A DNA stretch of 6,139 bases from Desulfobacteraceae bacterium (GCA_030669265.1 DAOVDY010000053.1:1-6139); one strand, 5' to 3'; counted from the first letter of the stretch, positions 1 to 5,545 are shown. Notes: a model not told the origin generated them from the sequence alone. Made by a program: numbers and translations.

Positions 1-183
1 CAATATATCGGCAAGATGAGCAAGTTTTACCAGTGGAGTTGGCGTATAATCAGGAAAGGTTTGGTGGAATTTCCGTACACAATGTGCTGTTGAAAGAGAA
101 AATAAATCTGTCGAGGCTTTCACCATATCTCTTTTTCTGGAAAGCCGATTAACAATGTATGTTATTTTCTCTATTTCGGGCAT
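1..183 (-). CDS. dpaL: Diaminopropionate ammonia-lyase, N-terminal 61 residues (gene cut by window edge)
   Basis: I found this frame by translating the minus strand from the ATG at 183; it stays open to base 1. The segment VRKFHQTFPDYTPTPLVKL followed by AHLADIL resembles the start of E. coli YgeX/DpaL (ARQFHQKIAGYRPTPL...LDDLANLF). That region is the N-terminal lead-in to the PLP-binding fold-type-II domain. The family splits 2,3-diaminopropionate into pyruvate and two ammonia in the cytoplasm. The PLP lysine and the rest of the domain lie outside the window, so activity cannot be judged. The start is supported by an in-frame TAA six codons upstream and a purine-rich GAAGAG about 9 nt before the ATG. 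The nearest relatives to exclude are other fold-type-II enzymes such as threonine synthase or threonine dehydratase, which also carry a TPL motif near the N-terminus. The gene is separated from the upstream phosphodiesterase gene by 240 bp, so it is probably transcribed on its own. Confidence 0.68.
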   Translation of the reverse strand, partial: MPEIEKITYIVNRLSRKRDMVKASTDLFSLSTAHCVRKFHQTFPDYTPTPLVKLAHLADIL

Positions 184-249
184 GATGAAAAACTCTTCTT
201 ATTTCATCTTTTTTCCTGATTCGAGCAATTAATTTTTTTAATAGATGTC

Positions 250-278
250 TGTATAGCCCGGTATGTTTTATGTTTTAA
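250..278 (-). promoter_or_regulatory. Weak sigma70-like promoter for the ammonia-lyase gene
   Basis: On the minus strand, TTAAAA (273-278) lies 17 nt before TATACA (250-255). Each box matches consensus at 4 of 6 positions. The predicted transcript would start near 243 and carry a leader of about 60 nt. In AT-rich DNA a match this weak can arise by chance. Confidence 0.22.
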
Positions 279-365
279 AGAATTATTTCGATACTTTGGC
301 TACCAGAAAGAGTTTAAGGGCTATTACCAACACGTTGAATACTATCCTAAATTAGTTGGGGAGGA

Positions 366-377
366 GATGATCGAGCC
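366..377. repeat. GATGATCGAGCC motif, copy 1
   Basis: These 12 bp recur identically at 5684-5695, and a close variant (ATGGTCGAGCC) lies at 5650-5660. On the minus strand it reads GGCTCGATCATC. It sits about 185 nt upstream of the ammonia-lyase start. It could be a regulator site, a fragment of a dispersed repeat or chance. Confidence 0.35.
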
Positions 378-423
378 AAGAATAACGATTCATTCATTCC
401 ATTCATTGGACAACCCTTATTGA

Positions 424-1098
424 TTACATAAAATACTCGCAGAGCACTCGCGGATCATTGGTTCCAATACCATCTACGCCCATATCAGCGTATGGCTTTA
501 GAAGATTCCTTTTATCAATATTCCATACAAAAACCTTTAGATTTTCTTTATGAGCTGTTTGGACAAATTTCATGTCTATAAAAGAGTAATTCATCACGAG
601 TGCGTCTGCAGATGTCTGAGTAGCAATGCACGTGTCTACAGGGCATCCCACAAGAAGCACGCCGGTTTTAATGTGGCTGCCCATCTCTTTTATGGTCTTT
701 ACAAGTCTGTGCCAGAAAGAGATCACATATACGGTGTCTTCAATGTTGCTCTTCTTTATCAGCTCGAAAACACTTTCTACTGTCTCTTCTTCCTTCAACT
801 CGATGACCAGATCCACTTTGTTGTCAATAAAGTCAATGACTTCCTGAAGTGTGGGTATGCGCTGGCCTTTACCCGCATCAAGTTTTTTCAGCTCATCAAC
901 GGTAAAACTGCAAACAGGCCCAGTGCCATCAGTGGTACGATCCACGGTTGAGTCATGTATGACAACTATCTCTTTGTCTTTGCTCAAACGCACATCTATC
1001 TCCACGGCGTTAACTCCAATTTCCATAGCCCTTCCAATTGAAAGCAGGGTGTTCTCAGGCTCCAGAGCCGCAGCCCCACGATGTCCCATAATGATCAT
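424..1098 (-). CDS. Glycerophosphodiester phosphodiesterase (GDPD family, cytosolic UgpQ-like)
   Basis: This 224-residue protein hydrolyses glycerophosphodiesters to sn-glycerol 3-phosphate and an alcohol, using a metal-dependent TIM-barrel fold. Visible family signatures in order: H6-R7-G8, the EPENT segment (14-18), E33 and D35 in VEIDVRLSKD, the catalytic-type H48 in VIHD, TDGTG (56-60), the metal-ligand-type ELK (100-102), VWNID (191-195) and the closing GVDGIGTNDP (207-216). Length fits the short bacterial cytosolic members (about 220-250), and there is no signal peptide. The ATG at 1098 is preferred over M4 because GAGG lies 5 nt upstream of it. The gene begins 44 bp after the crotonase stop, with no terminator seen between them. 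The two are probably co-transcribed, which would link phospholipid-headgroup salvage to acyl-CoA metabolism only by inference. The family assignment is firm; the exact substrate is not known. Confidence 0.93.
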   Translation of the reverse strand: MIIMGHRGAAALEPENTLLSIGRAMEIGVNAVEIDVRLSKDKEIVVIHDSTVDRTTDGTGPVCSFTVDELKKLDAGKGQRIPTLQEVIDFIDNKVDLVIELKEEETVESVFELIKKSNIEDTVYVISFWHRLVKTIKEMGSHIKTGVLLVGCPVDTCIATQTSADALVMNYSFIDMKFVQTAHKENLKVFVWNIDKRNLLKPYADMGVDGIGTNDPRVLCEYFM

Positions 1099-1142
1099 TG
1101 TAACCTCACTAAAAAATGTTAGTTAATGGCAATTTTCTATGT

Positions 1143-1856
1143 TTATACGTAAAAAATTCCAGTCTCGATCACCGGTGGATCTTCCACATCAATGGTATGG
1201 ACAATATCCTTATACATCCGTTTTTTCATCTCGATAATCACCTCTCTTCGTTTGTTTAGGCTTTTTGCAAAGGAGAGGACCTCATTCATCAGGTCATCTA
1301 TATGACATGCCTTTATGGCTATGTGATGCGCTTCGCACTCCTTGGCTGTGGCTCGTTTTCCGGTATACTGCATTTCCTCAAACTTGTACATGGGGATGGC
1401 CTTCTTGATGATGGCAATCATGCCGGGAAAAAACGAAAGGCCAAGATCTACCCCTGGAAAGGAAAAAAAGCCTCGGTCAGAACGCATAAAGCGAAAGTCA
1501 AAGGCGCAGCTCATGATGGCTCCGCCACCAAACACATGGCCTGATATTGCGGCGATGGTGGGCATTGGATAAAGGAGGATCCGTTTCAAAAGCTTCATCA
1601 TCGTATAGAAAAATGCCTTTGTGGTCTCCATATCATTTTTCTGAATAAACGGTGCCAGATAATCCAGGTCAATCCCGTTGCAGAAGATCTTTTCATGGGA
1701 GGAGGTAACAACCAGCGAATTGGCATCCGTATCATTTTCGATCTTATCTAAGACCGTGAGAAAGCACTCCAAAAATGCAAGATTTAACCGGTTTTCACCA
1801 TCGTTCATGGTAATAATAGCCACTTTTTCATCTAATGTATATTCTACACGTGCCAT
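1143..1856 (-). CDS. Enoyl-CoA hydratase/isomerase (crotonase) family protein lacking both catalytic glutamates
   Basis: This is a 237-residue crotonase-fold protein, an acyl-CoA-binding family with an oxyanion hole. The first oxyanion segment is KIFCNGIDLDYL (56-67), and the second is ISGHVFGGGAIMSCAFDFRF (104-123). The stretch MRSDRGFFSFPGVDLGLSFF (124-143) followed by PGM resembles plant-type delta3,delta2-enoyl-CoA isomerases (MRKDRGVLYMSEVDIGL), so that subfamily fits better than hydratase. In rat hydratase numbering, Glu144 (in GGGCE) corresponds to I114 here. Glu164, or the isomerase glutamate in SEVDIG, corresponds to G135 (codon GGG, one base from GAG). With both acids absent, ordinary hydration or isomerisation is doubtful. 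A thioesterase, decarboxylase or binding role is possible. The start is supported by AGGAG 9 nt upstream (1866-1870), and a promoter lies at 1902-1931. The phosphodiesterase gene follows 44 bp downstream. Confidence 0.9.
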   Translation of the reverse strand: MARVEYTLDEKVAIITMNDGENRLNLAFLECFLTVLDKIENDTDANSLVVTSSHEKIFCNGIDLDYLAPFIQKNDMETTKAFFYTMMKLLKRILLYPMPTIAAISGHVFGGGAIMSCAFDFRFMRSDRGFFSFPGVDLGLSFFPGMIAIIKKAIPMYKFEEMQYTGKRATAKECEAHHIAIKACHIDDLMNEVLSFAKSLNKRREVIIEMKKRMYKDIVHTIDVEDPPVIETGIFYV

Positions 1857-1901
1857 TTTCCGCTACTCCTAAATGATAAGAATTTTCTTTGCTGGGTGGA
1901 T

Positions 1902-1931
1902 AGAATAAGATGAAAGAGTGTTGTGTGTCAA
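1902..1931 (-). promoter_or_regulatory. Sigma70-type promoter of the crotonase-phosphodiesterase pair
   Basis: On the minus strand, a perfect TTGACA (1926-1931) is followed after 18 nt by TATTCT (1902-1907, 4 of 6 matches). The predicted start near 1895 gives a leader of about 38 nt containing the AGGAG ribosome-binding site. The match and its placement make it the best promoter candidate for these two genes. Confidence 0.5.
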
Positions 1932-2016
1932 AGCAAAAAGGCTAAAAGATATGCACTATTGGGGTTAGGCTATGATGCGAAAGTCCGCGCCTGACAGCTA
2001 TCGCTCTCGCTCAGGC

Positions 2017-2078
2017 CCTGCCCGCCGTCTGTCTGGCGGGCCTGCCCGCCATAAGTCTGGTGGGCCAGCCCGACGGGC
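2017..2078. repeat. 24-bp GC-rich tandem repeat built of nested palindromes
   Basis: Two full units (2017-2040 and 2041-2064) differ at 4 of 24 positions, and a partial third unit follows (2065-2078). Each unit starts CC(T/A)GCCCG and ends CTGG(C/T)GGG. The units form overlapping hairpins: GCCCGCC/GGCGGGC (2020-2026 with 2035-2041), TGGCGGGC-CT-GCCCGCCA (2034-2051), GCCCGCCA with TGGTGGGC (2044-2051 with 2058-2065), and GCCC-GAC-GGGC (2068-2078). This is the look of a dispersed, palindromic intergenic repeat. Whether it is multicopy in the genome cannot be seen here. Confidence 0.8.
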
Positions 2079-2107
2079 GATAAGGGGGGAGTGAGTTGAA
2101 ATTTACA

Positions 2108-2470
2108 TTAGCATCTCTCATGTTTTTCCTCTTTTGGCAATCGTGCCCAATCGTATAAGGTATCAATTACCATATTTACAGTATCATCAGTCCATTCCAC
2201 ATCTTCGAGTACCTTTATGAAATATTCTTCAATACTTTTTACCAGTTCTATTTCCCTGTCCTGTTCCCTGATGAATTTCGTGCTGGATAACAAAATATAC
2301 AGTACAACAGCGAACCAGACCACCAGTAGAAACAATACAATAAATCCCATCATCCACGTAGAAAACCCCGTTGAAATAACAGTTACAACAGGAAGGGCAA
2401 GAAAAAGGATGCTGATTAATAAATAATGCCACTCTGTGTGAGTAATTCCTAAGATATTTTTTTTTGTCAT
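2108..2470 (-). CDS. Small two-helix membrane protein of unknown function
   Basis: This is a 120-residue protein that I do not recognise. Residues about 14-34 (from WHYLLISILF) and 39-62 (from WMMGFIVLFL) are two hydrophobic helices joined by a very short loop, forming a membrane hairpin. The C-terminal half (65-120) is charged, beginning FIREQDREIELVKSIEEYF, and looks helical and cytoplasmic. The last residues are KEEKHERC. The ATG at 2470 is chosen because GGGGGAG lies 9 nt upstream (2480-2486). A longer reading from TTG at 2566 would add a segment with no good ribosome-binding site. The gene lies 133 bp downstream of the second MFS gene and could be read from the same transcript or from its own promoter; I see no strong one. 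No function is proposed. Confidence 0.72.
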   Translation of the reverse strand: MTKKNILGITHTEWHYLLISILFLALPVVTVISTGFSTWMMGFIVLFLLVVWFAVVLYILLSSTKFIREQDREIELVKSIEEYFIKVLEDVEWTDDTVNMVIDTLYDWARLPKEEKHERC

Positions 2471-2521
2471 TTTTTTGCTCTCCCCCTTAACAATTTTTCT
2501 CAGATGCAAACCCCCACTTCT

Positions 2522-2538
2522 CTCTATAAGAAATAGAG
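2522..2538. promoter_or_regulatory. Perfect 6-bp dyad CTCTAT-N5-ATAGAG
   Basis: An inverted repeat with a 5-nt centre lies 51 nt upstream of the start of the two-helix membrane protein. It could be a small operator or a weak RNA hairpin. It is short enough to be chance. Confidence 0.25.
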
Positions 2539-2603
2539 CCCTGAATTTTAATTTATGGCCCCTCAATTAATGGTTATTTTGATAAGAATGTGTTTTTTAC
2601 GGT

Positions 2604-3881
2604 CTAATCTCTCTTAGGCAATAGCTTTCTAAAAACTGCGCATAGGATGAGGCAAGTTAAAATAAATATGAAGCAAACCGTAAAGGCACTTTTATACGCT
2701 GCCGGTGGATATATGCCATTCACTCTATCCATGCGATTAACAATGGCTCCAGTCCAACCCTGTAAGATGGCCGGACCAAGCAGGGGGAAGGGGTTAAGGA
2801 GGCCAGAAGTGAGTCCCAGGATAGGGCCTGAGGTTGTTTCTCGGACCAATGCCCAGAGATTAGTGGCGAATCCTCCGGCAATTCCCCCCATGGCGAGTAA
2901 CAGGACTATCATGCCTCCTGTTGCTATGTAATGAAAGCCTAATGCGAGAATCGCCCAGATGCCCGTCATAAGAGCTAAAAGACACAGAAGTATATCGACT
3001 TTGCTATGTAAGATTCTATCTGCAAGCCATCCAGATAAAGGGGCACCAAGGATAAATCCCACCGGAATCAACATATTCAATCCACTAGCACGTAGAGCGT
3101 CCAAATTGAGTATAGACATGATAAAGGGAGTAGCCCAGAGGCCTTGGAACGTAAAATAGGTCCCAAAAAATCCGAAGAAAAGCGCAGCCAAAACCCAGAA
3201 TCGCAGAGAGCTCAGAACTCTAAGAATTAATCCCCAGGAAGTCACTGATTGGGAATTTGGTATAGGGGCTTCTTTGCTCAATGGTTCAATCACTGTGTCG
3301 TGATCCCGAACAAATACGAGGGTAGCAAGCGCAAGCATGAGTGTTATGCCCCCGATGATTAAAAAACTAGATCTCCAGCCCCATACATTGGACATCCATG
3401 CAAGTGGTGTGGTAGCCACGATTGCTCCTAGGTTACCTGAGGCCAGAAAAAGTCCAGTCATGGTGGCAAACTCTTTTTCTCGGAACCACTGAGCAAAGGA
3501 CTTCATCGCAGGAACGTAAACCCCGCCTACGCCAAAACCTATGAGGCCCCTGCCTACAGTAGCCCACCCAATAGTTGGGGCTAATCCGAATAAGACACAG
3601 CCTAGGGTTGCTACCAAAGACCAAAATCCCACCACCTTTCTTGGCCCCAATACATCTGATAGATGACCTACCAGAGGCTGCTCCAAAGCATAGAGATAGA
3701 AATACATGGAGGACATGAACCCTAATGCTGTAGCGTTGGTATTAAAAGTGGCCATAAGATCAGGTGCAATCACCGATGTGGAGACACGGTGGAAAAAGAC
3801 TAAAAAGTACACCGAGGAAATCACGCTAAAAACTACCCAGCGGTGGGGATCACGGGATTGGGATTTTTTTACACGAGTCAT
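2604..3881 (-). CDS. MFS transporter
   Basis: This is a 425-residue secondary carrier of the major facilitator superfamily, acting in the inner membrane. Twelve hydrophobic segments can be traced at roughly 15-33, 51-70, 84-102, 106-126, 139-160, 168-191, 226-246, 265-290, 297-315, 322-345, 352-378 and 398-417. The loop 2-3 signature is GHLSDVLGPRK (72-82), and a second-half echo is GWLADRI (284-290). A polar central loop (192-222) separates the two six-helix halves. Length is typical. The ATG at 3881 gives a normal short cytoplasmic N-terminus (MTRVKKSQSRDPHRW), although no clear Shine-Dalgarno sequence precedes it. A GTG at 3962 would add an odd cysteine-rich leader. A strong promoter lies at 4048-4076, about 160 nt upstream of the predicted start of translation. 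Substrate is not recognisable; organic anion or sugar-acid uptake are common in similar proteins. Confidence 0.92.
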   Translation of the reverse strand: MTRVKKSQSRDPHRWVVFSVISSVYFLVFFHRVSTSVIAPDLMATFNTNATALGFMSSMYFYLYALEQPLVGHLSDVLGPRKVVGFWSLVATLGCVLFGLAPTIGWATVGRGLIGFGVGGVYVPAMKSFAQWFREKEFATMTGLFLASGNLGAIVATTPLAWMSNVWGWRSSFLIIGGITLMLALATLVFVRDHDTVIEPLSKEAPIPNSQSVTSWGLILRVLSSLRFWVLAALFFGFFGTYFTFQGLWATPFIMSILNLDALRASGLNMLIPVGFILGAPLSGWLADRILHSKVDILLCLLALMTGIWAILALGFHYIATGGMIVLLLAMGGIAGGFATNLWALVRETTSGPILGLTSGLLNPFPLLGPAILQGWTGAIVNRMDRVNGIYPPAAYKSAFTVCFIFILTCLILCAVFRKLLPKRD

Positions 3882-3910
3882 AACGAGGTTTTTATAGATG
3901 CTCAAGCGTG

Positions 3911-4030
3911 TTAAAGTAGATACGCAAGTGAAGAAACAATGACTGAAACAGCGATGGGACACATGAGTATGTATTTCATAAGGGCTCTGTTTCCCTTTGA
4001 GTCATGGGTTTCCCTTGACGCATTCCTCAT
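3911..4030 (-). CDS. Possible 39-codon hydrophobic leader ORF upstream of the MFS gene
   Basis: I translated this frame by hand. It starts at ATG 4030, about 11 nt after the predicted transcription start, and ends with TAA at 3911, 29 nt before the MFS start at 3881. Its first 17 residues are polar and charged. Residues 18-39 (MKYILMCPIAVSVIVSS, then LAYLL) form one hydrophobic stretch that could span a membrane. An internal ATG (codon 18) would give just this 22-residue peptide. Neither start has a good ribosome-binding site, and the open frame could be chance. If real, it would be a small membrane peptide or a leader affecting translation of the carrier gene. Confidence 0.22.
   Translation of the reverse strand: MRNASRETHDSKGNRALMKYILMCPIAVSVIVSSLAYLL
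3989..4018. repeat. Direct repeat in the MFS leader (GTTTCCCTTTGA / GTTTCCCTTGA)
   Basis: Two near-identical 11-12 bp copies (3989-4000 and 4008-4018) start 19 bp apart, close to two helical turns. They lie downstream of the promoter within the predicted leader. This spacing suits a dimeric DNA-binding regulator, but the repeats also fall inside the possible leader ORF. Confidence 0.35.
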
Positions 4031-4037
4031 TGATCAA
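4030..4037. promoter_or_regulatory. TTGATCAA palindrome at the predicted transcription start
   Basis: This perfect 8-bp palindrome lies 4-11 nt downstream of the predicted start of the MFS transcript. A repressor bound there would block initiation, so it is a possible operator. It is short, so the call is weak. Confidence 0.2.
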
Positions 4038-4047
4038 CGTGTGATGA

Positions 4048-4076
4048 GTTATATCTGAGGCTTTTGTTATTGTCAA
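4048..4076 (-). promoter_or_regulatory. Strong sigma70 promoter of the MFS gene at 2604-3881
   Basis: The minus strand reads TTGACA (4071-4076), 17 nt, then TATAAC (4048-4053). The -35 box is perfect, the spacer is optimal and the -10 box matches 5 of 6. Transcription would begin near 4041, giving a leader of about 160 nt before the carrier ATG. This is the best promoter in the window. It shows that the carrier gene is not simply dependent on read-through from the upstream MFS gene. Confidence 0.7.
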
Positions 4077-4079
4077 TGC

Positions 4080-4304
4080 CTATGCGGGCTTTGCTGTGTT
4101 GTAACGTAATAATGGTTGTAAAAGACCTTTAAAGAAGTTGCTCACTAACGCCATTATTATGAGATGAACGACATAATCGATGTCTTTCATACAAGCGCCT
4201 TGAGTGATACACGAAGATATGATTGTGGTAAAAAAGGAAATTTGAGCCGCACATTCTCTTTGCCATAATGGAAAGCTGAAAATACTTATTGGCTTGTGTC
4301 TCAT
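4080..4304 (-). CDS. Doubtful 74-codon ORF overlapping the end of the upstream MFS gene
   Basis: The ATG at 4304 overlaps the stop of the OFA-type MFS gene in an ATGA arrangement, the classic geometry for translational coupling. The ORF ends just before the -35 box of the next promoter. The product has two moderately hydrophobic stretches (about 19-34 and 43-58), four cysteines counting none as a clear motif, and a C-terminus ending RYNTAKPA. I recognise no family. No ribosome-binding site precedes it apart from the coupling. It fills the 220-bp gap between the two MFS genes, but a frame this short can stay open by chance. Confidence 0.28.
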   Translation of the reverse strand: MRHKPISIFSFPLWQRECAAQISFFTTIISSCITQGACMKDIDYVVHLIIMALVSNFFKGLLQPLLRYNTAKPA

Positions 4305-5545
4305 CCCATATTTTTCTGCCTTATTGCATCTACTTGTTTAAGTAATAGTAATAGCAGAAGCCCCGAAGCACTCATCAATGTACAGAGCCAGAATGCCAAA
4401 CCATATCCAGCGGTGACGTCAAAAATGTATCCAGCCAGAATCGGGCCAATAGCACCGCCAATAGTACCACTGAATGCAACGATGCCAAAGAGGACACCAT
4501 GAGCGTTTAATCCGAAAAATTCGGCAACGATGGGTGACATAGTGGTGAAATATCCGCCATGGGCAATGCCGTAAATCACGGCAAAAACATAGAGCATCCA
4601 CAGCTCTTTGGCCATTTGCAGCCACAAAAGCCCGGCGATGAGCAGGATAAAGCATAAAATCATTGCCTTTTTGCTGCCGATTCGATCAATGGCAATCCCG
4701 GTGATAAACCGACCTGCCATGCTCACGCCGCCAATAGTAGAGAGAACACTTGCAGCTTTGGTTGCGGAAACCCGTATATCCTGGGCATAAGGGACAATGT
4801 GCACTATGATAGTCATGAAGCAAAAGACGATGGTCAGATTGACCGCGCAGATAGTCCAGAACTGCCTGGTACGGACTGTCTCGCCGAGGGAAAGACCTTC
4901 ACCAGCCAAACCTGGTTTACCTCCTGACACATCATTCTCACAATCCGGCAATGGAGAAATCTGGCTCGGGTCACGTCTGAGCAATTGAGCGATAGCAACA
5001 AGCAATAAGAGCACCCCCGCACCAATAATGATGTATGAAGTCCGCCAGCCGTAGCTTGTGATAAGCATACTTGCCACAAGGGGCATGATAAATTGTCCGG
5101 CGCCAGTACCAATTTTAACGATGCCGGTCATGATTCCCCGTTTTTTGACAAACCATCGCGCTGTCGTGCTTAAGGCGATCACATCAACGGAACTTAAGCC
5201 GATGCCGATAATGATGCCGTAGAACAGATAAAGTTGCCAGACAGCACCAAGCATGGACATGAGCAAATGGCCCAGCCCAAACAAGAAGCCGGTGACAGCC
5301 ATGACATTTCTTGGGCCTATTTTATCGTTTAGCCTGCCGACAAAGATTCCGAACAGGCCCATAAGGAAAAAAGCTATCGAAGAGGCGCCGGAGATGGCCG
5401 CCCGTGACCAGCCGAACTCAGAGATTAACGGATTAAAAAATACCCCGTAGGATATATATGTTCCGACACCTATTGCCTGGATGCCAAAACAGGCAGCGAT
5501 AATAACATAACCGTAGGAAAATTTATCTTTCTTTGTCTTACCCAT
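4301..5545 (-). CDS. MFS transporter, OFA/monocarboxylate-permease type
   Basis: This is a 414-residue inner-membrane carrier. The N-terminal pattern YGYVIIAACFGIQAIGVGTY (11-30), leading into ISYGVFFNPLISEFGWSRA (31-49), is characteristic of the oxalate/formate antiporter and monocarboxylate-porter-like branch of the MFS. Further signatures are GRLNDKIGPRN (70-80) in loop 2-3, ARWFVKKRG (129-137), SYGWRTSYIIIG (164-175) and the second-half repeat GIAIDRIGSKK (283-293). About twelve helices can be traced: near 12-33, 50-70, 80-98, 102-125, 138-160, 167-189, 230-252, 264-286, 293-310, 316-336, 347-372 and 383-402. A hydrophilic loop spans about 190-228. The likely substrate is a small mono- or dicarboxylate, by family inference. 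The ATG at 5545 is preferred to the one at 5632 because the extra 29 residues are unlike the family. AGGG lies about 10 nt before it. A doubtful small ORF follows through an ATGA overlap. Confidence 0.92.
   Translation of the reverse strand: MGKTKKDKFSYGYVIIAACFGIQAIGVGTYISYGVFFNPLISEFGWSRAAISGASSIAFFLMGLFGIFVGRLNDKIGPRNVMAVTGFLFGLGHLLMSMLGAVWQLYLFYGIIIGIGLSSVDVIALSTTARWFVKKRGIMTGIVKIGTGAGQFIMPLVASMLITSYGWRTSYIIIGAGVLLLLVAIAQLLRRDPSQISPLPDCENDVSGGKPGLAGEGLSLGETVRTRQFWTICAVNLTIVFCFMTIIVHIVPYAQDIRVSATKAASVLSTIGGVSMAGRFITGIAIDRIGSKKAMILCFILLIAGLLWLQMAKELWMLYVFAVIYGIAHGGYFTTMSPIVAEFFGLNAHGVLFGIVAFSGTIGGAIGPILAGYIFDVTAGYGLAFWLCTLMSASGLLLLLLLKQVDAIRQKNMG

Larger units (their letters stand above)
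184..423. other. Intergenic spacer upstream of the ammonia-lyase gene
   Basis: This 240-bp AT-rich spacer lies between the phosphodiesterase stop and the ammonia-lyase start. It contains a weak sigma70-like promoter (250-278), a copy of the GATGATCGAGCC motif (366-377) and a short ATTCATT-type direct repeat at about 389-407. No rho-independent terminator is visible after the phosphodiesterase. One plus-strand frame (220-423) is open throughout but lacks a good upstream start; it is discussed under findings. Confidence 0.5.
1857..2107. other. Intergenic region with GC-rich repeat patch
   Basis: This 251-bp gap separates the two-helix membrane protein gene from the crotonase gene. The left part (1857-1931) is AT-rich and holds the crotonase ribosome-binding site and promoter. 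The right part (about 1983-2090) is strikingly GC-rich and repetitive compared with everything around it, which suggests an inserted repeat element. A 6-bp inverted repeat GCCTGA/TCAGGC (1989-1994, 2011-2016) precedes the tandem repeat. No run of T follows any stem on the minus strand, so this is not a classical intrinsic terminator. Confidence 0.6.

Noticed and set aside
550..951. Plus-strand ORF of 133 codons and smaller plus-strand ORFs at 626-847 and 851-1126
   Set aside because: They lie entirely or mostly opposite the phosphodiesterase gene, which has clear catalytic motifs; their products show no recognisable domain.
2017..2078. CRISPR array or intrinsic terminator
   Set aside because: The units abut with no unique spacers, so it is not CRISPR. 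No T-run follows any stem on the minus strand, so it is not a classical terminator.
1972..2094. Plus-strand 40-codon ORF encoding a Pro-Ala-Arg/Ser-Gly-Gly repeat peptide
   Set aside because: It is produced by the 24-bp GC-rich repeat being a multiple of three; no good ribosome-binding site, and low-complexity arginine-rich translation is typical of such repeats.
2471..2566. Longer start (TTG at 2566) for the two-helix membrane protein
   Set aside because: The ATG at 2470 has a strong GGGGGAG site at good distance; the extension covers spacer-like sequence including the CTCTAT/ATAGAG dyad.
3882..3962. N-terminal extension of the MFS protein from GTG at 3962
   Set aside because: It would add 27 residues rich in Cys and His that are unlike MFS N-termini; the ATG at 3881 gives the usual short charged N-terminus.
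4834..5112. Minus-strand 92-codon ORF and the 78-codon ORF at 4419-4655
   Set aside because: Both are out-of-frame shadows inside the OFA-type MFS gene.
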